This document shows positions 38,466 to 47,625 of a DNA stretch of 64,000 bases, piece after piece (the stretch's first letter is position 1; the number at the start of each line of letters is the position of its first letter). The DNA is from Parvibaculaceae bacterium (GTDB lineage Bacteria; Pseudomonadota; Alphaproteobacteria; Parvibaculales; Parvibaculaceae). The DNA lies in contig JAHBYJ010000001.1 in assembly GCA_019636015.1 (NCBI GenBank), positions 1,798,001-1,862,000 on the forward strand, given 5' to 3'. Made by a program: the position numbers and the translations under genes. Below the pieces are notes generated by a model. The model did not search any database and had not been told where the DNA came from. It saw nothing but the letters and a program-made list of their open reading frames with translations.

Positions 38466-38849
38466 ATGAACCCGTCATCCGACATCGTCACGCTGGTCGG
38501 CCGTATCCTGCTTGCGGCCCTTTTCATTCTTGCGGGCCTCAACAAGGCGATGGGCGCCGAGGGCACCATCGGCTTCATCGCCTCGAAGGGCCTGCCGCTG
38601 CCCGAGGTCGTCTACGGTCTCACCGTCCTGCTCGAACTCGGCGGCGGCATCCTGCTGCTGATCGGCTTTCAGGCGCGCCTCGTCGGGCTCGCCTTCGCGC
38701 TGTTCTGCATTGCGACGGCCGTGATCTTCCATCCGAGCCTTGAGGACCCGTCCTTCCTGAAGAACCTCGCGCTGGCTGGCGGCTTCCTCTACGTCTACGC
38801 CTTCGGCGCAGGCGCCCACAGCCTAGACGCGAAACGCGGCAAGGCTTGA
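38466..38849 (+). CDS. DoxX family membrane protein
   Basis: 127 residues, four helices, with the DoxX-type opening VGRILLAALFILAGLNKAMG and the second-helix loop SKGLPLPEVVYGLTVLLELGGGILLLIGFQAR. The family is linked to quinone or thiosulfate oxidation and to redox homeostasis. ATG 38466 follows a GGGGGGAG tract; a longer in-frame start at 38427 is unlikely. It is convergent with the cfa-like gene 21 bases away. Confidence 0.86.
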   Translation: MNPSSDIVTLVGRILLAALFILAGLNKAMGAEGTIGFIASKGLPLPEVVYGLTVLLELGGGILLLIGFQARLVGLAFALFCIATAVIFHPSLEDPSFLKNLALAGGFLYVYAFGAGAHSLDAKRGKA

Positions 38850-38870
38850 GGCACTGGCACGGGCCGCCGC

Positions 38871-40118
38871 TCAGTCTCCTGCCATGAGCCTTTGCGGCGG
38901 CGCGTCGAAGCCGGCAAGGCTGCGCTCGTCTTCCAGCATGTAATCCCGCGTCATCGGCAGGGCGTCGATCTGCTTGGCGATCTGCATCTGGAAGACGACC
39001 ATGCCCTCGTTGCGGAACGAGGTTTCGGAGCCGGCAAGGTAGAACTCCCACATCCGGCAGAAGCGCTCGTCATAAATGCGCGCTGCCGTCTCGCGCCGCT
39101 CCATGAAGCGGTGCCGCCATTCGCGCAACGTCTCGGCATAGTGGAGCCGCAGGATTTCCACATCCGTCATGAAAAGCCCGCTGCGCTCCACCGAGGCAGA
39201 CATCTCGCTGAGCGCCGGAATATAGCCGCCGGGGAAGATGTACTTAGCGATCCAGGGATTGGTCGCGCCGGGTCCATCGAGGCGCCCGATCGTATGGATG
39301 AGGGCCACCCCGTCCTGCGTCAGCAGATGATGCACCCTGCTGAAATATTCCGCGAAATGGCCTACGCCGACATGCTCGAACATGCCGACGGAGACGATAC
39401 GGTCGAAATTCTCCTTCAGCGTCCGGTAGTCCTGCAGCCGGAACTCGACCTGGCCCGAAAGCCCGCGTTCCTCGGCCCGCCGCTGCGCCACCTTGAGCTG
39501 CTCGCGCGAGAGGGTCACACCCACCACTTCCGCACCCGTTTCCTCGGCCAGCGTCAGCGCCATGCCGCCCCAGCCGCAGCCTATATCGAGTACCCGCATG
39601 CCGGGCTCGATCCTGAGCTTTGCCGCGATATGCAGCTTCTTGGCGAGCTGCGCCTCCTCGAGCGTCATCCCCGGGTGCTGGAAATAGGCGCAGGAATACT
39701 GCTTGTCCCTGTCGAGGAAGAGATCGTAGATGCCGCCATCGAGGTCGTAGTGATGGGCGACATTTTTCTGCGCCTTGCCGATCGGATTGCGCTGGTCGAA
39801 GCGGCGCTTCATGCGCCGGAGCGCGCCATAGGCGCGGAAGACCGGACCCGCGAAATCCGTACCGAGATTGGCCGTCAGAATGTCGAGAAATTCGTAGATG
39901 GTGGCTGGCCGGTCGACCGTCAGCCGCCCGTCCATATAGGCCTCGCCGAGCTTTAGATACGGGTTGAGCCCGATTTCGTAACCGACTGTTCTGTCGTGGA
40001 GTCTAACTGTAACGGGCTGGCCGGAGCCATCGCCGAACGTCTTTGCGCTGCCGTCCGCAGAGATGATGGTCACAGAGCCGCGCTTGACGATCTGGCCCAG
40101 AAGCGCACTGAAAATCAT
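38871..40118 (-). CDS. cfa: Cyclopropane-fatty-acyl-phospholipid synthase
   Basis: 415 residues. Adds a methylene bridge to unsaturated acyl chains of membrane phospholipids using SAM. Visible motifs are the family segment NPIGKAQKNVAHHYDLDGGIYDLFLD, DKQYSCAYFQ, SAM motif VLDIGCGWGGMAL and VGMFEHVG with the C-terminal YIFPGGYIPALSEM. The N-terminal domain is shorter than the E. coli one by little. GGGAGG precedes ATG 40118; a GTG-free extension to 40145 is weaker. Some relatives make other methylated lipids, so the exact lipid product is inferred. Confidence 0.92.
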   Translation of the reverse strand: MIFSALLGQIVKRGSVTIISADGSAKTFGDGSGQPVTVRLHDRTVGYEIGLNPYLKLGEAYMDGRLTVDRPATIYEFLDILTANLGTDFAGPVFRAYGALRRMKRRFDQRNPIGKAQKNVAHHYDLDGGIYDLFLDRDKQYSCAYFQHPGMTLEEAQLAKKLHIAAKLRIEPGMRVLDIGCGWGGMALTLAEETGAEVVGVTLSREQLKVAQRRAEERGLSGQVEFRLQDYRTLKENFDRIVSVGMFEHVGVGHFAEYFSRVHHLLTQDGVALIHTIGRLDGPGATNPWIAKYIFPGGYIPALSEMSASVERSGLFMTDVEILRLHYAETLREWRHRFMERRETAARIYDERFCRMWEFYLAGSETSFRNEGMVVFQMQIAKQIDALPMTRDYMLEDERSLAGFDAPPQRLMAGD

Positions 40119-40280
40119 CGAGACCTCCCGTACCGAGGGGTGCATGTCAGATTCTCGCGCGGACCCACGCTGCCGTCATCGCGGAGGGGGGAACCGCACG
40201 AACAGGCTTTCTGGAAATCATCTAAAGAGAATAGTCCGCCCGTTGCAAGCGGAACGCGAATCGTATCGTCACGGTTCCAA

Positions 40281-40309
40281 AATAAAAGGGCGCCACAGGG
40301 GCGCCCTTT
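40281..40309 (-). terminator. Rho-independent terminator of the rpsF-rpsR-rplI operon
   Basis: Ten-base arms AAAGGGCGCC (40285-40294) and GGCGCCCTTT (40300-40309) with a five-base loop; on the minus strand the stem is followed by TTTTATTTT. It lies 24 bases past the rplI stop. Confidence 0.88.
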
Positions 40310-40332
40310 GAAATCTTGTGATCCGCAGCGGA

Positions 40333-40929
40333 TCAGTCCTTCGCCTCGTCCTCGGAAGCCTCGTCGGACTCGTCTTGCGGAACGAGATCTTCGGACTCGA
40401 AGAACTCCGCCGCCTCGTGAGCCTCTTCTTCCTGGTCGCGCGTCTGGGTCAGGTCTTCGCCTGCCGCCTGCCGCTCGGCTTCCTCGGCCGTCCGCGCCAC
40501 GTTGATCGTGATCGTGGCCGAAACTTCCGGATGCAGCACCACGCGGACGTCATGCAGGCCGATCGTCTTGATCGGCTTGTCGAGCACCACCTGGTTGCGC
40601 GCGGTCGAGAAACCGCCCTCGGTCATCGCGCCGGCGATATCGCGGGTGCTGACCGAACCGTAAAGGATGCCGGTTTCGCCCGCCTGGCGCAGAACCACGA
40701 AGGCCTGGCCGTTGACTTTGGCGTGAACCTGCTCGGCTTCCTTCTTGAGCTCGAGGTTGCGGGCTTCGAGTTGCGCGCGCTGGCCTTCGAAACGCTCGAT
40801 ATTGGCCTTGGTGGCCCGGAGCGCCTTTTTGCGGGGCAGCAGGAAGTTACGCGCGAAGCCGTCCTTCACTTTGACGACATCGCCCATCTGGCCGAGCTTT
40901 TCCACCCGTTCGAGAAGTACGACTTGCAT
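40333..40929 (-). CDS. rplI: 50S ribosomal protein L9
   Basis: 198 residues: the L9 signature [28 protein letters not shown] in the first 45 residues, a long central helix, and the C-terminal rRNA-binding domain ([13 protein letters not shown]). After about residue 150 there is an extra, strongly acidic tail ([32 protein letters not shown]) not found in E. coli L9 but common in alphaproteobacteria. Last gene of the rpsF-rpsR-rplI operon. Confidence 0.97.
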   Translation of the reverse strand: MQVVLLERVEKLGQMGDVVKVKDGFARNFLLPRKKALRATKANIERFEGQRAQLEARNLELKKEAEQVHAKVNGQAFVVLRQAGETGILYGSVSTRDIAGAMTEGGFSTARNQVVLDKPIKTIGLHDVRVVLHPEVSATITINVARTAEEAERQAAGEDLTQTRDQEEEAHEAAEFFESEDLVPQDESDEASEDEAKD

Positions 40930-40951
40930 GTGTCAGTCTCCTTTCCGGGCC

Positions 40952-41197
40952 TTAGCTGATGACATAGGGAAGGAGCGAGAGGAAACGCGCGCGCTTGATG
41001 GCACGGGCGAGCTCACGCTGCTTCTTGGCCGAAACGGCCGTGATGCGGGAAGGAACGATCTTGCCGCGCTCGGAAATATAGCGCTGCAGGAGCTTAACAT
41101 CCTTGTAGTCGATCTTCGGGGCGTTGGCGCCGGAGAAGGGGCACGTCTTGCGGCGGCGGAAGAAGGGCCGGCGCGCGGGCTGGGCTGAGCTGCTCAT
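40952..41197 (-). CDS. rpsR: 30S ribosomal protein S18
   Basis: 81 residues with the S18 core [50 protein letters not shown]. The N-terminal stretch is basic ([15 protein letters not shown]). The ATG shares one base with the rpsF stop (TAATG), so translation is coupled to S6, its binding partner in the 30S subunit. Confidence 0.98.
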   Translation of the reverse strand: MSSSAQPARRPFFRRRKTCPFSGANAPKIDYKDVKLLQRYISERGKIVPSRITAVSAKKQRELARAIKRARFLSLLPYVIS

Positions 41198-41673
41198 TAT
41201 TCATCGCCTCCTTCGGCGTTCTCGTCGCGGTCACGGCGCGGGCGGTCGCCAAAACGGCCGCCGCGGTCGCCACGATCCCCACGGTCGCCGAAGCGGTCGC
41301 CGCGTTCGCGGTCGCCGAAACGGTCGCCACCGCGGCGCTCGCCGCGTTCGCCGCGGTTCTGCATCATGGCCGAGGGTTCGGTCTCATGCGCTTCGACGCG
41401 AACCGTCATGAAACGCAGGATGTCGTCGCTGATCCCCATCTGGCGCTCCATTTCCGCCACGGCGGCGGCAGGCGCGTCGATATTGACGAGCGTATAGTGG
41501 CCCTTGCGGTTCTTCTTCACCTTGTAGGCAAGGTTGCGAAGACCCCAATACTCGGTCTTGCCGACCTGGCCGCCATTTTCCTTGATGACGGTCGAAAACT
41601 GCTCGGTGAGCGCCTCGACCTGCTGCTGCGACACGTCCTGCCGCGCAATAAAGACATGCTCGTAGAGAGCCAT
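41197..41673 (-). CDS. rpsF: 30S ribosomal protein S6 with RGD/GD-rich tail
   Basis: 158 residues. The first 100 are the S6 domain ([26 protein letters not shown] ... [22 protein letters not shown]). After about residue 108 there is a low-complexity tail of repeated RG, GD and RFGDR units ([21 protein letters not shown]), positively and negatively patterned. E. coli S6 instead has a glutamate tail added by RimK. First gene of the operon, with a strong promoter about 170 bases upstream. Confidence 0.97.
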   Translation of the reverse strand: MALYEHVFIARQDVSQQQVEALTEQFSTVIKENGGQVGKTEYWGLRNLAYKVKKNRKGHYTLVNIDAPAAAVAEMERQMGISDDILRFMTVRVEAHETEPSAMMQNRGERGERRGGDRFGDRERGDRFGDRGDRGDRGGRFGDRPRRDRDENAEGGDE

Positions 41674-41848
41674 GTGAGCCTTTCCTTTTTGTATCCGGCC
41701 CCGGCGCAAAGCCCCCTTTGAGCCCCGTGAAAGGCTCGAAAGGACCACCAAAGAAGCGGAGACACCGGAACCCGGACTTTCGTCCTGCCATGCCGGTTCA
41801 GGCATGGTGTTCCGTTCAGCCTCCAACCAAGGCCTTCGGAAGGGCGGC

Positions 41849-41876
41849 AATATACGGAAAATGCGAGGCATGGCAA
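41849..41876 (-). promoter_or_regulatory. Promoter of rpsF-rpsR-rplI
   Basis: Minus-strand -35 TTGCCA (41871-41876) and -10 TATATT (41849-41854) with a 16-base spacer. It is the best sigma-70-like match I see in the window and predicts a leader of about 170 bases. Confidence 0.65.
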
Positions 41877-41900
41877 GGGATTTAACGGAACTCGCTCGGC

Positions 41901-41928
41901 TTGACTCACGCCGGTCGCGGGGTATCAC
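41901..41928 (+). promoter_or_regulatory. Candidate promoter of the fabD-fabG operon
   Basis: TTGACT (41901-41906) and TATCAC (41923-41928) with a 16-base spacer, about 90 bases before the fabD start. Confidence 0.5.
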
Positions 41929-42017
41929 TTGGCCGGAGGAGCGGGCCCCTGGCCCGGCCACAAAAACGCCCGGAAAGCCGCGAAAATTGCGCCCTTCCGG
42001 ACAAGCAGGGAGCGAGA

Positions 42018-42959
42018 ATGACGCGGGCCTTCATTTTTCCCGGACAGGGGTCTCAGTCGGTCGGCATGGGCCGCGAACTGGCGGAGGCCTTCGGCACCGC
42101 CCGGGAAGTCTTCGACGAGGTGAACGAAGCCCTCGGCCAGAATCTCTCCAAACTCATGTGGGAGGGCCCGCAGGAAGATCTGACCCTCACCGAGAACGCC
42201 CAGCCCGCCATCATGGCGGTCAGCCTCGCCGTGGTCCGGACCCTCGAAAAGGAAGGCGGCTTCCGTCTCGCCGACAAGGCGGCTTTCGTTGCCGGCCACT
42301 CGCTTGGCGAATATTCCGCGCTCGCCGCCGCAGGCACCTTCACCGTCGCCGATACGGCCCGCCTCCTGAAGCGTCGCGGCCAGGCCATGCAGCGCGCCGT
42401 GCCTGTGGGCGAGGGCGCCATGGCCGCGCTTCTCGGTCTCGACTTCGATCAGGCGGCGGAAGTCGCCTCGCTGGCGGCCCAGGGAGAAGTCTGCGCCGCC
42501 GCGAATGACAATGGCGGCGGCCAGGTCGTCGTTTCCGGCAAGAAGGCCGCCGTCGAGCGCGCCATCGAGATCGCCAAGGAAAAGGGCGCGAAGCGCAGTA
42601 TGTTGCTGCCCGTCAGCGCGCCCTTCCATTGCGAGCTGATGCAGCCTGCCGCCGACGAGATGGCAGAAGCCTTGGCGGGCGTCGATCTGAAGACGCCGTC
42701 GCTGCCCCTCGTCGCAAACGTCACCGCCTCGCGCGTCGCCGATCCCGCCACCATTCGCGACCTTCTCGTGAAACAGGTGACGGGCATGGTCCGCTGGCGC
42801 GAAAGCGTTCTCTATATGGAAGCCGAGGGCGTTACCGTGTTCGCGGAAATCGGCGCCGGCAAGGCACTGTCGGGCATGGTGAAGCGGATCGCAAAAGAGC
42901 CCGAGCTCCATGCGGTCGGCACGCCTGCCGATCTCGAAGCTTTTCTCAAGACCGTCTGA
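42018..42959 (+). CDS. fabD: Malonyl-CoA:ACP transacylase
   Basis: Transfers malonyl groups from CoA to acyl carrier protein for fatty acid synthesis. 313 residues with FPGQGSQ at 7-13, nucleophile Ser95 in GHSLGEYS and base His204 in APFHCEL. ATG 42018 has AGGGAG upstream; an in-frame run back to 41901 is not homologous. First gene of the fab cluster, fabG follows after 15 bases. Confidence 0.96.
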   Translation: MTRAFIFPGQGSQSVGMGRELAEAFGTAREVFDEVNEALGQNLSKLMWEGPQEDLTLTENAQPAIMAVSLAVVRTLEKEGGFRLADKAAFVAGHSLGEYSALAAAGTFTVADTARLLKRRGQAMQRAVPVGEGAMAALLGLDFDQAAEVASLAAQGEVCAAANDNGGGQVVVSGKKAAVERAIEIAKEKGAKRSMLLPVSAPFHCELMQPAADEMAEALAGVDLKTPSLPLVANVTASRVADPATIRDLLVKQVTGMVRWRESVLYMEAEGVTVFAEIGAGKALSGMVKRIAKEPELHAVGTPADLEAFLKTV

Positions 42960-42974
42960 CGCGAAGGAGCGGCC

Positions 42975-43712
42975 ATGTTCGATCTCACAGGTAAATGCGC
43001 GCTGGTAACGGGCGCATCGGGCGGTATCGGCTCGGATATTGCCCGCGCCCTTCACGGCCAGGGCGCCACCGTCGCGCTCTCCGGCACCCGCAAGGAAGCG
43101 CTCGATGCGCTTGCATCCGAGCTGGGTGGCCGCACCCATGTCCTCCCGTGTAATCTTTCGGATGCCGCCGCGGTCGACGCCCTGCCGAAACAGGCCGAGG
43201 AGGCGATGGGCAGCCTCGATATCCTCATCAACAATGCAGGCCTCACGCGCGACAATCTCTTCATGCGCATGAAGGACGAGGAATGGGATGAGGTGATCCG
43301 CGTCAATCTCACCGCCTCCTTCCGCCTCTCTCGCGGCGTGCTGCGCGGCATGATGAAGCGCCGTTGGGGCCGCATCATCGGCATCACCTCCGTTGTCGGC
43401 GTCATGGGCAATCCGGGGCAGGGCAACTACGCCGCTTCAAAGGCCGGCATGATCGGCATGACGAAATCTCTCGCGCAGGAAGTCGCAAGCCGCAACATCA
43501 CCGCGAATTGCATCGCGCCGGGTTTCATCCGCTCCGCCATGACGGACGCGCTGAACGAGGAACAACAGTCCCGCATCATGTCGACGATTCCCGCCGGCCG
43601 GCTCGGCGAAGCCGCCGAGATTGCCGCCGCCGCCGTCTATCTCGCCAGCGAGGAAGCGGCCTATGTCACTGGCCAGACCTTGCATGTGAATGGCGGCATG
43701 GCCATGATCTGA
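42975..43712 (+). CDS. fabG: 3-oxoacyl-ACP reductase
   Basis: NADPH-dependent reduction of 3-oxoacyl-ACP. 245 residues, classical SDR: TGASGGIG (12-19), NNAG (86-89), Ser139, Tyr152, Lys156. AAGGAG stands eight bases before the ATG. It sits between fabD and acpP, which separates it from the several other SDRs in this window. Confidence 0.95.
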   Translation: MFDLTGKCALVTGASGGIGSDIARALHGQGATVALSGTRKEALDALASELGGRTHVLPCNLSDAAAVDALPKQAEEAMGSLDILINNAGLTRDNLFMRMKDEEWDEVIRVNLTASFRLSRGVLRGMMKRRWGRIIGITSVVGVMGNPGQGNYAASKAGMIGMTKSLAQEVASRNITANCIAPGFIRSAMTDALNEEQQSRIMSTIPAGRLGEAAEIAAAAVYLASEEAAYVTGQTLHVNGGMAMI

Positions 43713-43969
43713 ATGGGATGGCGCCTGATGCACCTTGGAAAAGTCAGCAAAATCAGGGGTGTAGCGGGTGAAAATGTGCCTTTCCCTTTGCTGGTGCAGG
43801 GCCAAAAAGTGTGTTACCTAAGCCCTCGATTTGGCTTGCGGTCCTGCCTTGAAATGGGCCAGAAGTGGGGCATTCTTTCCGCCGAATTCGATCGCATCCG
43901 ATCCTCGATGTCTTGATAGCGAGCAGCGGGATGTGCGAGGCCGGTTCAACAAAGATCTGAGGACTTAAA

Positions 43970-44209
43970 ATGAGTGATATCGCTGAACGCCTGAAGAAGA
44001 TCGTCGTCGAGCATCTTGGCGTCGACGCGGACAAGGTCACCGAGAACGCGAGCTTCATCGATGACCTGGGCGCCGACAGCCTCGACAACGTCGAGCTGGT
44101 GATGGCGTTCGAAGAAGAATTCGGCGTGGAAATTCCGGACGATGCGGCCGAGAAGATTCTCACGGTGAAGGACGCGATCGAGTTCGTCAAAGCGAACGCC
44201 AAGTCCTGA
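43970..44209 (+). CDS. acpP: Acyl carrier protein
   Basis: 79 residues, acidic four-helix protein. Ser37 in [11 protein letters not shown] receives the 4'-phosphopantetheine arm that carries growing acyl chains. Length and sequence are typical. The 257-base gap before it is larger than other gaps in the cluster, so it may have its own promoter, although I could not define one. Confidence 0.98.
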   Translation: MSDIAERLKKIVVEHLGVDADKVTENASFIDDLGADSLDNVELVMAFEEEFGVEIPDDAAEKILTVKDAIEFVKANAKS

Positions 44210-44322
44210 TCTTCTGATATTTGCAGCGGGGCCGGAGGGATGAATCTCTCCGGCCTCCTGTCTCTTGAGACCATTCCGGAGTCCTTCCGGGCTTCCGGTT
44301 CGAGGTGGGAGTGAGCATCGGC

Positions 44323-45579
44323 ATGAGACGGGTCGTCGTCACGGGTATGGGTATGGTGTCGCCGCTCGGATGCGGCGTTGAAACCACCTGGAAGCGGATT
44401 CTGAACGGCGAATCCGGCGCCCGGAAAATCGAGAAATTCGACGTCTCCGATCTTCCCTGCAAGATCGCCATGCCCGTGCCGCGCGAAGGCGAGGGTGCGT
44501 TCAATCCGGACGACTGGATGGACCCCAAGGAGTCGAAGCGCGTCGACGATTTCATCGTCTTCGCGGTCGCCGCCGCGAAGCAGGCGCTGGACGATGCCGG
44601 TTGGCATCCCTCGACCGAAGACGAGCAGTGCCGCACAGGTACGCTGATCGGCTCCGGCATCGGCGGCCTTGAAGGCATTGCCGACACTGCGCTCATCCTG
44701 CAGGAAAAGGGCCCGCGCCGCGTCAGCCCCTTCTTCATCACCGGCCGTCTCATCAACCTTGCCTCGGGCTATGTCTCGATCGAGCACGGGTTGAAGGGGC
44801 CCAATCACTCTGTGGTGACTGCGTGCTCGACCGGCGCTCACGCCATCGGCGATGCGGCACGCCTGATCGCGCTGGACGATGCGGACGTCATGGTGGCCGG
44901 CGGCGCCGAGTCCGCCATCTCGCGCATCGGCATCGCGGGCTTTGCTGCCTGCCGCGCCCTTTCGACCAACTGGAACGACACGCCCGAAAAGGCCTCGCGC
45001 CCCTATGACAAGGATCGCGACGGCTTCGTCATGGGCGAGGGCGCAGGCGTCGTCGTGCTCGAGGAATACGAGCACGCCAAGGCCCGCGGCGCGAAAATCT
45101 ATGCCGAAGTCGTCGGCTACGGTCTCTCGGGCGATGCCTATCACATCACCGCCCCGCCGGAAGACGGCAATGGCGGCTTCCGCTCCATGCAGGCCGCGCT
45201 GAAGCGTGCCGGCATTTCGGCCTCGGACCTCGATTACGTGAACGCACACGGCACGTCGACCATGGCCGACACGATCGAGCTTGGCGCCGTCACGCGCATG
45301 CTCGGCAATGCCGCCGAGAAAGTCTCGATGTCCTCGACCAAGTCTTCGATCGGCCATTTGCTGGGCGCGGCCGGTGCGGTCGAAGCGATCTTCTGCATGC
45401 TCGCGATCCGCGACAGCAAGCTTCCGCCGACGCTCAATCTCGATAATCCGGAAGTGGAGACGCCGATCGACCTCGTGCCGCTCAAGGCGCGCGACAAGGA
45501 GGTCAATTTTGCCCTCAGCAATTCCTTCGGCTTCGGCGGCACCAACGCGTCGCTGATCGTGAAAAAGGTTGATGGTTGA
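44323..45579 (+). CDS. fabF: 3-oxoacyl-ACP synthase II
   Basis: Condenses malonyl-ACP with acyl-ACP. 418 residues with catalytic Cys168 (TACSTGAHAI), His in NAHGTSTMADTIE near 308 and His in SSTKSSIGHLLGAAG near 345. ATG 44323 matches the usual MRRVVVTG start; GTG 44311 has a better spaced GAGGTG and would add four residues. Its stop overlaps the TTG start of mltG. Confidence 0.96.
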   Translation: MRRVVVTGMGMVSPLGCGVETTWKRILNGESGARKIEKFDVSDLPCKIAMPVPREGEGAFNPDDWMDPKESKRVDDFIVFAVAAAKQALDDAGWHPSTEDEQCRTGTLIGSGIGGLEGIADTALILQEKGPRRVSPFFITGRLINLASGYVSIEHGLKGPNHSVVTACSTGAHAIGDAARLIALDDADVMVAGGAESAISRIGIAGFAACRALSTNWNDTPEKASRPYDKDRDGFVMGEGAGVVVLEEYEHAKARGAKIYAEVVGYGLSGDAYHITAPPEDGNGGFRSMQAALKRAGISASDLDYVNAHGTSTMADTIELGAVTRMLGNAAEKVSMSSTKSSIGHLLGAAGAVEAIFCMLAIRDSKLPPTLNLDNPEVETPIDLVPLKARDKEVNFALSNSFGFGGTNASLIVKKVDG

Positions 45580-46664
45580 CGGACGAGGAGAACGCACCGC
45601 AGGCGCCGCAAGACGGCGCCGCCGGCAGTGACCATCCGCAGACCGGGACAGGGCGGCGCCGAAGCCGCCTTGTCCGTTTTTTCCTCGCCGCTTTCATCGC
45701 CCTGCCACTTGGCATCCTGATCGCCGCGGGCGGTGCCTTTTTCTACGGTAAATATCTCTTCGAGACGGACGGACCGCACGCAGAGGCGCAAATCGTCATG
45801 CTTGAACAGGGCATGGGTGTACGCGCCATCGCGGCGCGGCTTGAAAGCGCGGGCGTTATCTCGAATGCCAATGTCTTTCTCGCCGGTGCCCGCCTTCACC
45901 GGGCCGAACGCTCGCTGAAAGCCGGTGAGTACGAGATCCCCGCCCATGCGAGCATGTTCGCCATCATGGGCATCCTGCGCGAAGGCCGCTCGATCCTTCA
46001 CCGCATCACCATTCCCGAAGGGCTGACGAGCGAGCAGGCCATGCTGCTGGTGGAAGCCCATCCCGTGCTTGAGGGCGACTTGCCCGCAACGCCGCCCGAA
46101 GGCTCGCTCCTGCCCGAGACCTACAGCTTCACGCGCGGCATGACGCGGACCGAGATTGTCGGAAACATGCAGGCCGCCGCGACCCGCCTGATGGACGAAC
46201 TCTGGGACAAGCGGGCGGACAACCTCCCCTTCAAGACGCGCGAGGAAGCGATCATCCTTGCCTCCATCGTCGAAAAGGAAACGGGCGTGCCCGCCGAGAG
46301 ACCGCGTGTAGCTGCGGTTTTCGTGAACCGGCTCCGGGCACCTATGCGCCTCCAGTCCGACCCGACCATCATCTACGGGATTGTCGGCGGCAAAGGCTCG
46401 CTTGGCCGGCCGATCCGCCGCAGCGAACTTGACCGCGTGACGCCCTATAACACCTATCAGGTGGACGGGCTGCCCCCGACGCCGATCTGCAATCCGGGGC
46501 GAGCCTCCATTGAGGCCGTGCTTAACCCGCCCGAAACGGGTGAGTATTACTTCGTGGCGGACGGGACGGGCGGCCATGCCTTTTCCCGCACCTTGAGTGA
46601 GCATCAGGCGCGGGTGCGCGAATGGCGCCGGATCGAACGGGAGCAACGGGCCGTCCAGCCGTGA
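45576..46664 (+). CDS. mltG: Endolytic peptidoglycan transglycosylase MltG
   Basis: 362 residues: about 28 cytosolic residues, one transmembrane helix (RFFLAAFIALPLGILIAAGGAFFY), a LysM-like region and the YceG domain with the catalytic glutamate in IVEKETGVPAERPRVAAVFVNRL. It cleaves glycan strands at the inner membrane and helps terminate their synthesis. The start is TTG inside the fabF stop (TTGA), which implies reinitiation after fabF; no strong ribosome site is visible. Confidence 0.93.
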   Translation: MTDEENAPQAPQDGAAGSDHPQTGTGRRRSRLVRFFLAAFIALPLGILIAAGGAFFYGKYLFETDGPHAEAQIVMLEQGMGVRAIAARLESAGVISNANVFLAGARLHRAERSLKAGEYEIPAHASMFAIMGILREGRSILHRITIPEGLTSEQAMLLVEAHPVLEGDLPATPPEGSLLPETYSFTRGMTRTEIVGNMQAAATRLMDELWDKRADNLPFKTREEAIILASIVEKETGVPAERPRVAAVFVNRLRAPMRLQSDPTIIYGIVGGKGSLGRPIRRSELDRVTPYNTYQVDGLPPTPICNPGRASIEAVLNPPETGEYYFVADGTGGHAFSRTLSEHQARVREWRRIEREQRAVQP

Positions 46665-46727
46665 GGCGAAACGGCAGGCCCGTGCTGCTATAGTCGCGCG
46701 GCAGATGGATGATTCAGGGGAGTTTCG

Positions 46728-47618
46728 ATGCCGCTCAACAGCATGACAGGATTTGCCCGCGTGGAAGGGGCCTCAGGCGCCGCCCGCTGGCACTGGGAGC
46801 TGCGGAGCGTCAACGGCAAGGGGCTCGATGCCCGCTTCCGCCTGCCATTCGGGCTCGACAGGCTCGACGCCCGCCTGCGCGCCGAACTTGCTCGCCAGCT
46901 CCGTCGTGGCAATTGTCAGATCACCCTGACGATGGACAGGGGTGCGGAAGCATCGCCCCTCAGGATCAACCGCGACGCCTTGCACACCGTTGTCGAGGCG
47001 GTCGCCGAGCTTCGCCGCACCATGGAAACCTCCCCGCCACGGCCTGAAGGCATCCTTGCGCTCAAGGGCGTGCTCGAGAATGCCGAGGATGTCGAGGAGA
47101 CGGAGGAGGAGCGGGCGGCCCTCGACGAGGCGCTGGTAGCCTCTTTCACCGAGGCCGTTTCGGCGCTTGCCCGCGCAAGAGCGGAGGAGGGAGCAAAGCT
47201 CGAAACCGTCCTGAGCGGCCAGATCGATCTCGTGGAAAAGCTGACGGCTTCTGCCGCATCCTCTCCCGCCGCCTCGCCCGAGGCGCTCAAGGCGCGGCTC
47301 GCCGCGCAGGTGTCGGAGTTGCTCGGTGCCTCGCCGGCCCTGCCCGAAGACCGTCTCGTGCAGGAAGCCGCCATCCTCGCAACCAAGGCGGATATCCGCG
47401 AGGAGCTGGACCGCCTCACAGCCCATGTCGCCCAGGCGCGTGAGCTGCTGGCTTCGGACGAGCCTGTCGGCCGCCGCTTCGATTTCCTGACCCAGGAGTT
47501 CAACCGCGAGGCGAACACGCTTTGCTCCAAGGCGGCCGATGTGAGCCTGACCCGCATCGGCCTCGAGCTGAAAGCGGTGATCGACCAGTTCCGCGAGCAG
47601 ATACAGAACGTGGAATGA
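46728..47618 (+). CDS. YicC/YloC family endoribonuclease
   Basis: 296 residues opening with MPLNSMTGFARVEG and closing with DFLTQEFNREANTLCSKAADVSLTRIGLELKAVIDQFREQIQNVE, both highly conserved in YicC proteins. YicC is an RNA-binding hexameric endoribonuclease linked to stress and small-RNA turnover in E. coli. It is eight bases before gmk, the usual pairing. A GGGGAG sequence precedes the ATG. Confidence 0.94.
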   Translation: MPLNSMTGFARVEGASGAARWHWELRSVNGKGLDARFRLPFGLDRLDARLRAELARQLRRGNCQITLTMDRGAEASPLRINRDALHTVVEAVAELRRTMETSPPRPEGILALKGVLENAEDVEETEEERAALDEALVASFTEAVSALARARAEEGAKLETVLSGQIDLVEKLTASAASSPAASPEALKARLAAQVSELLGASPALPEDRLVQEAAILATKADIREELDRLTAHVAQARELLASDEPVGRRFDFLTQEFNREANTLCSKAADVSLTRIGLELKAVIDQFREQIQNVE

Positions 47619-47625
47619 GCGCCGC

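Larger units (their letters stand above)
41674..42017. other. Divergent spacer between rpsF and fabD
   Basis: The 344 bases hold the promoters listed separately and an approximately 170-base rpsF leader. The leader can form hairpins such as ATGCC-TGAACC-GGCAT and GGAC-GAAA-GTCC (around 41776-41819). No coding frame is credible here. Confidence 0.6.

Noticed and set aside
43713..43916. 67-codon plus-strand frame before acpP
   Set aside because: No conserved motif or ribosome site; the spacer more likely holds an acpP promoter.
43753..45597. 614-codon minus-strand frame over acpP and fabF
   Set aside because: Covers two strongly supported genes on the other strand.
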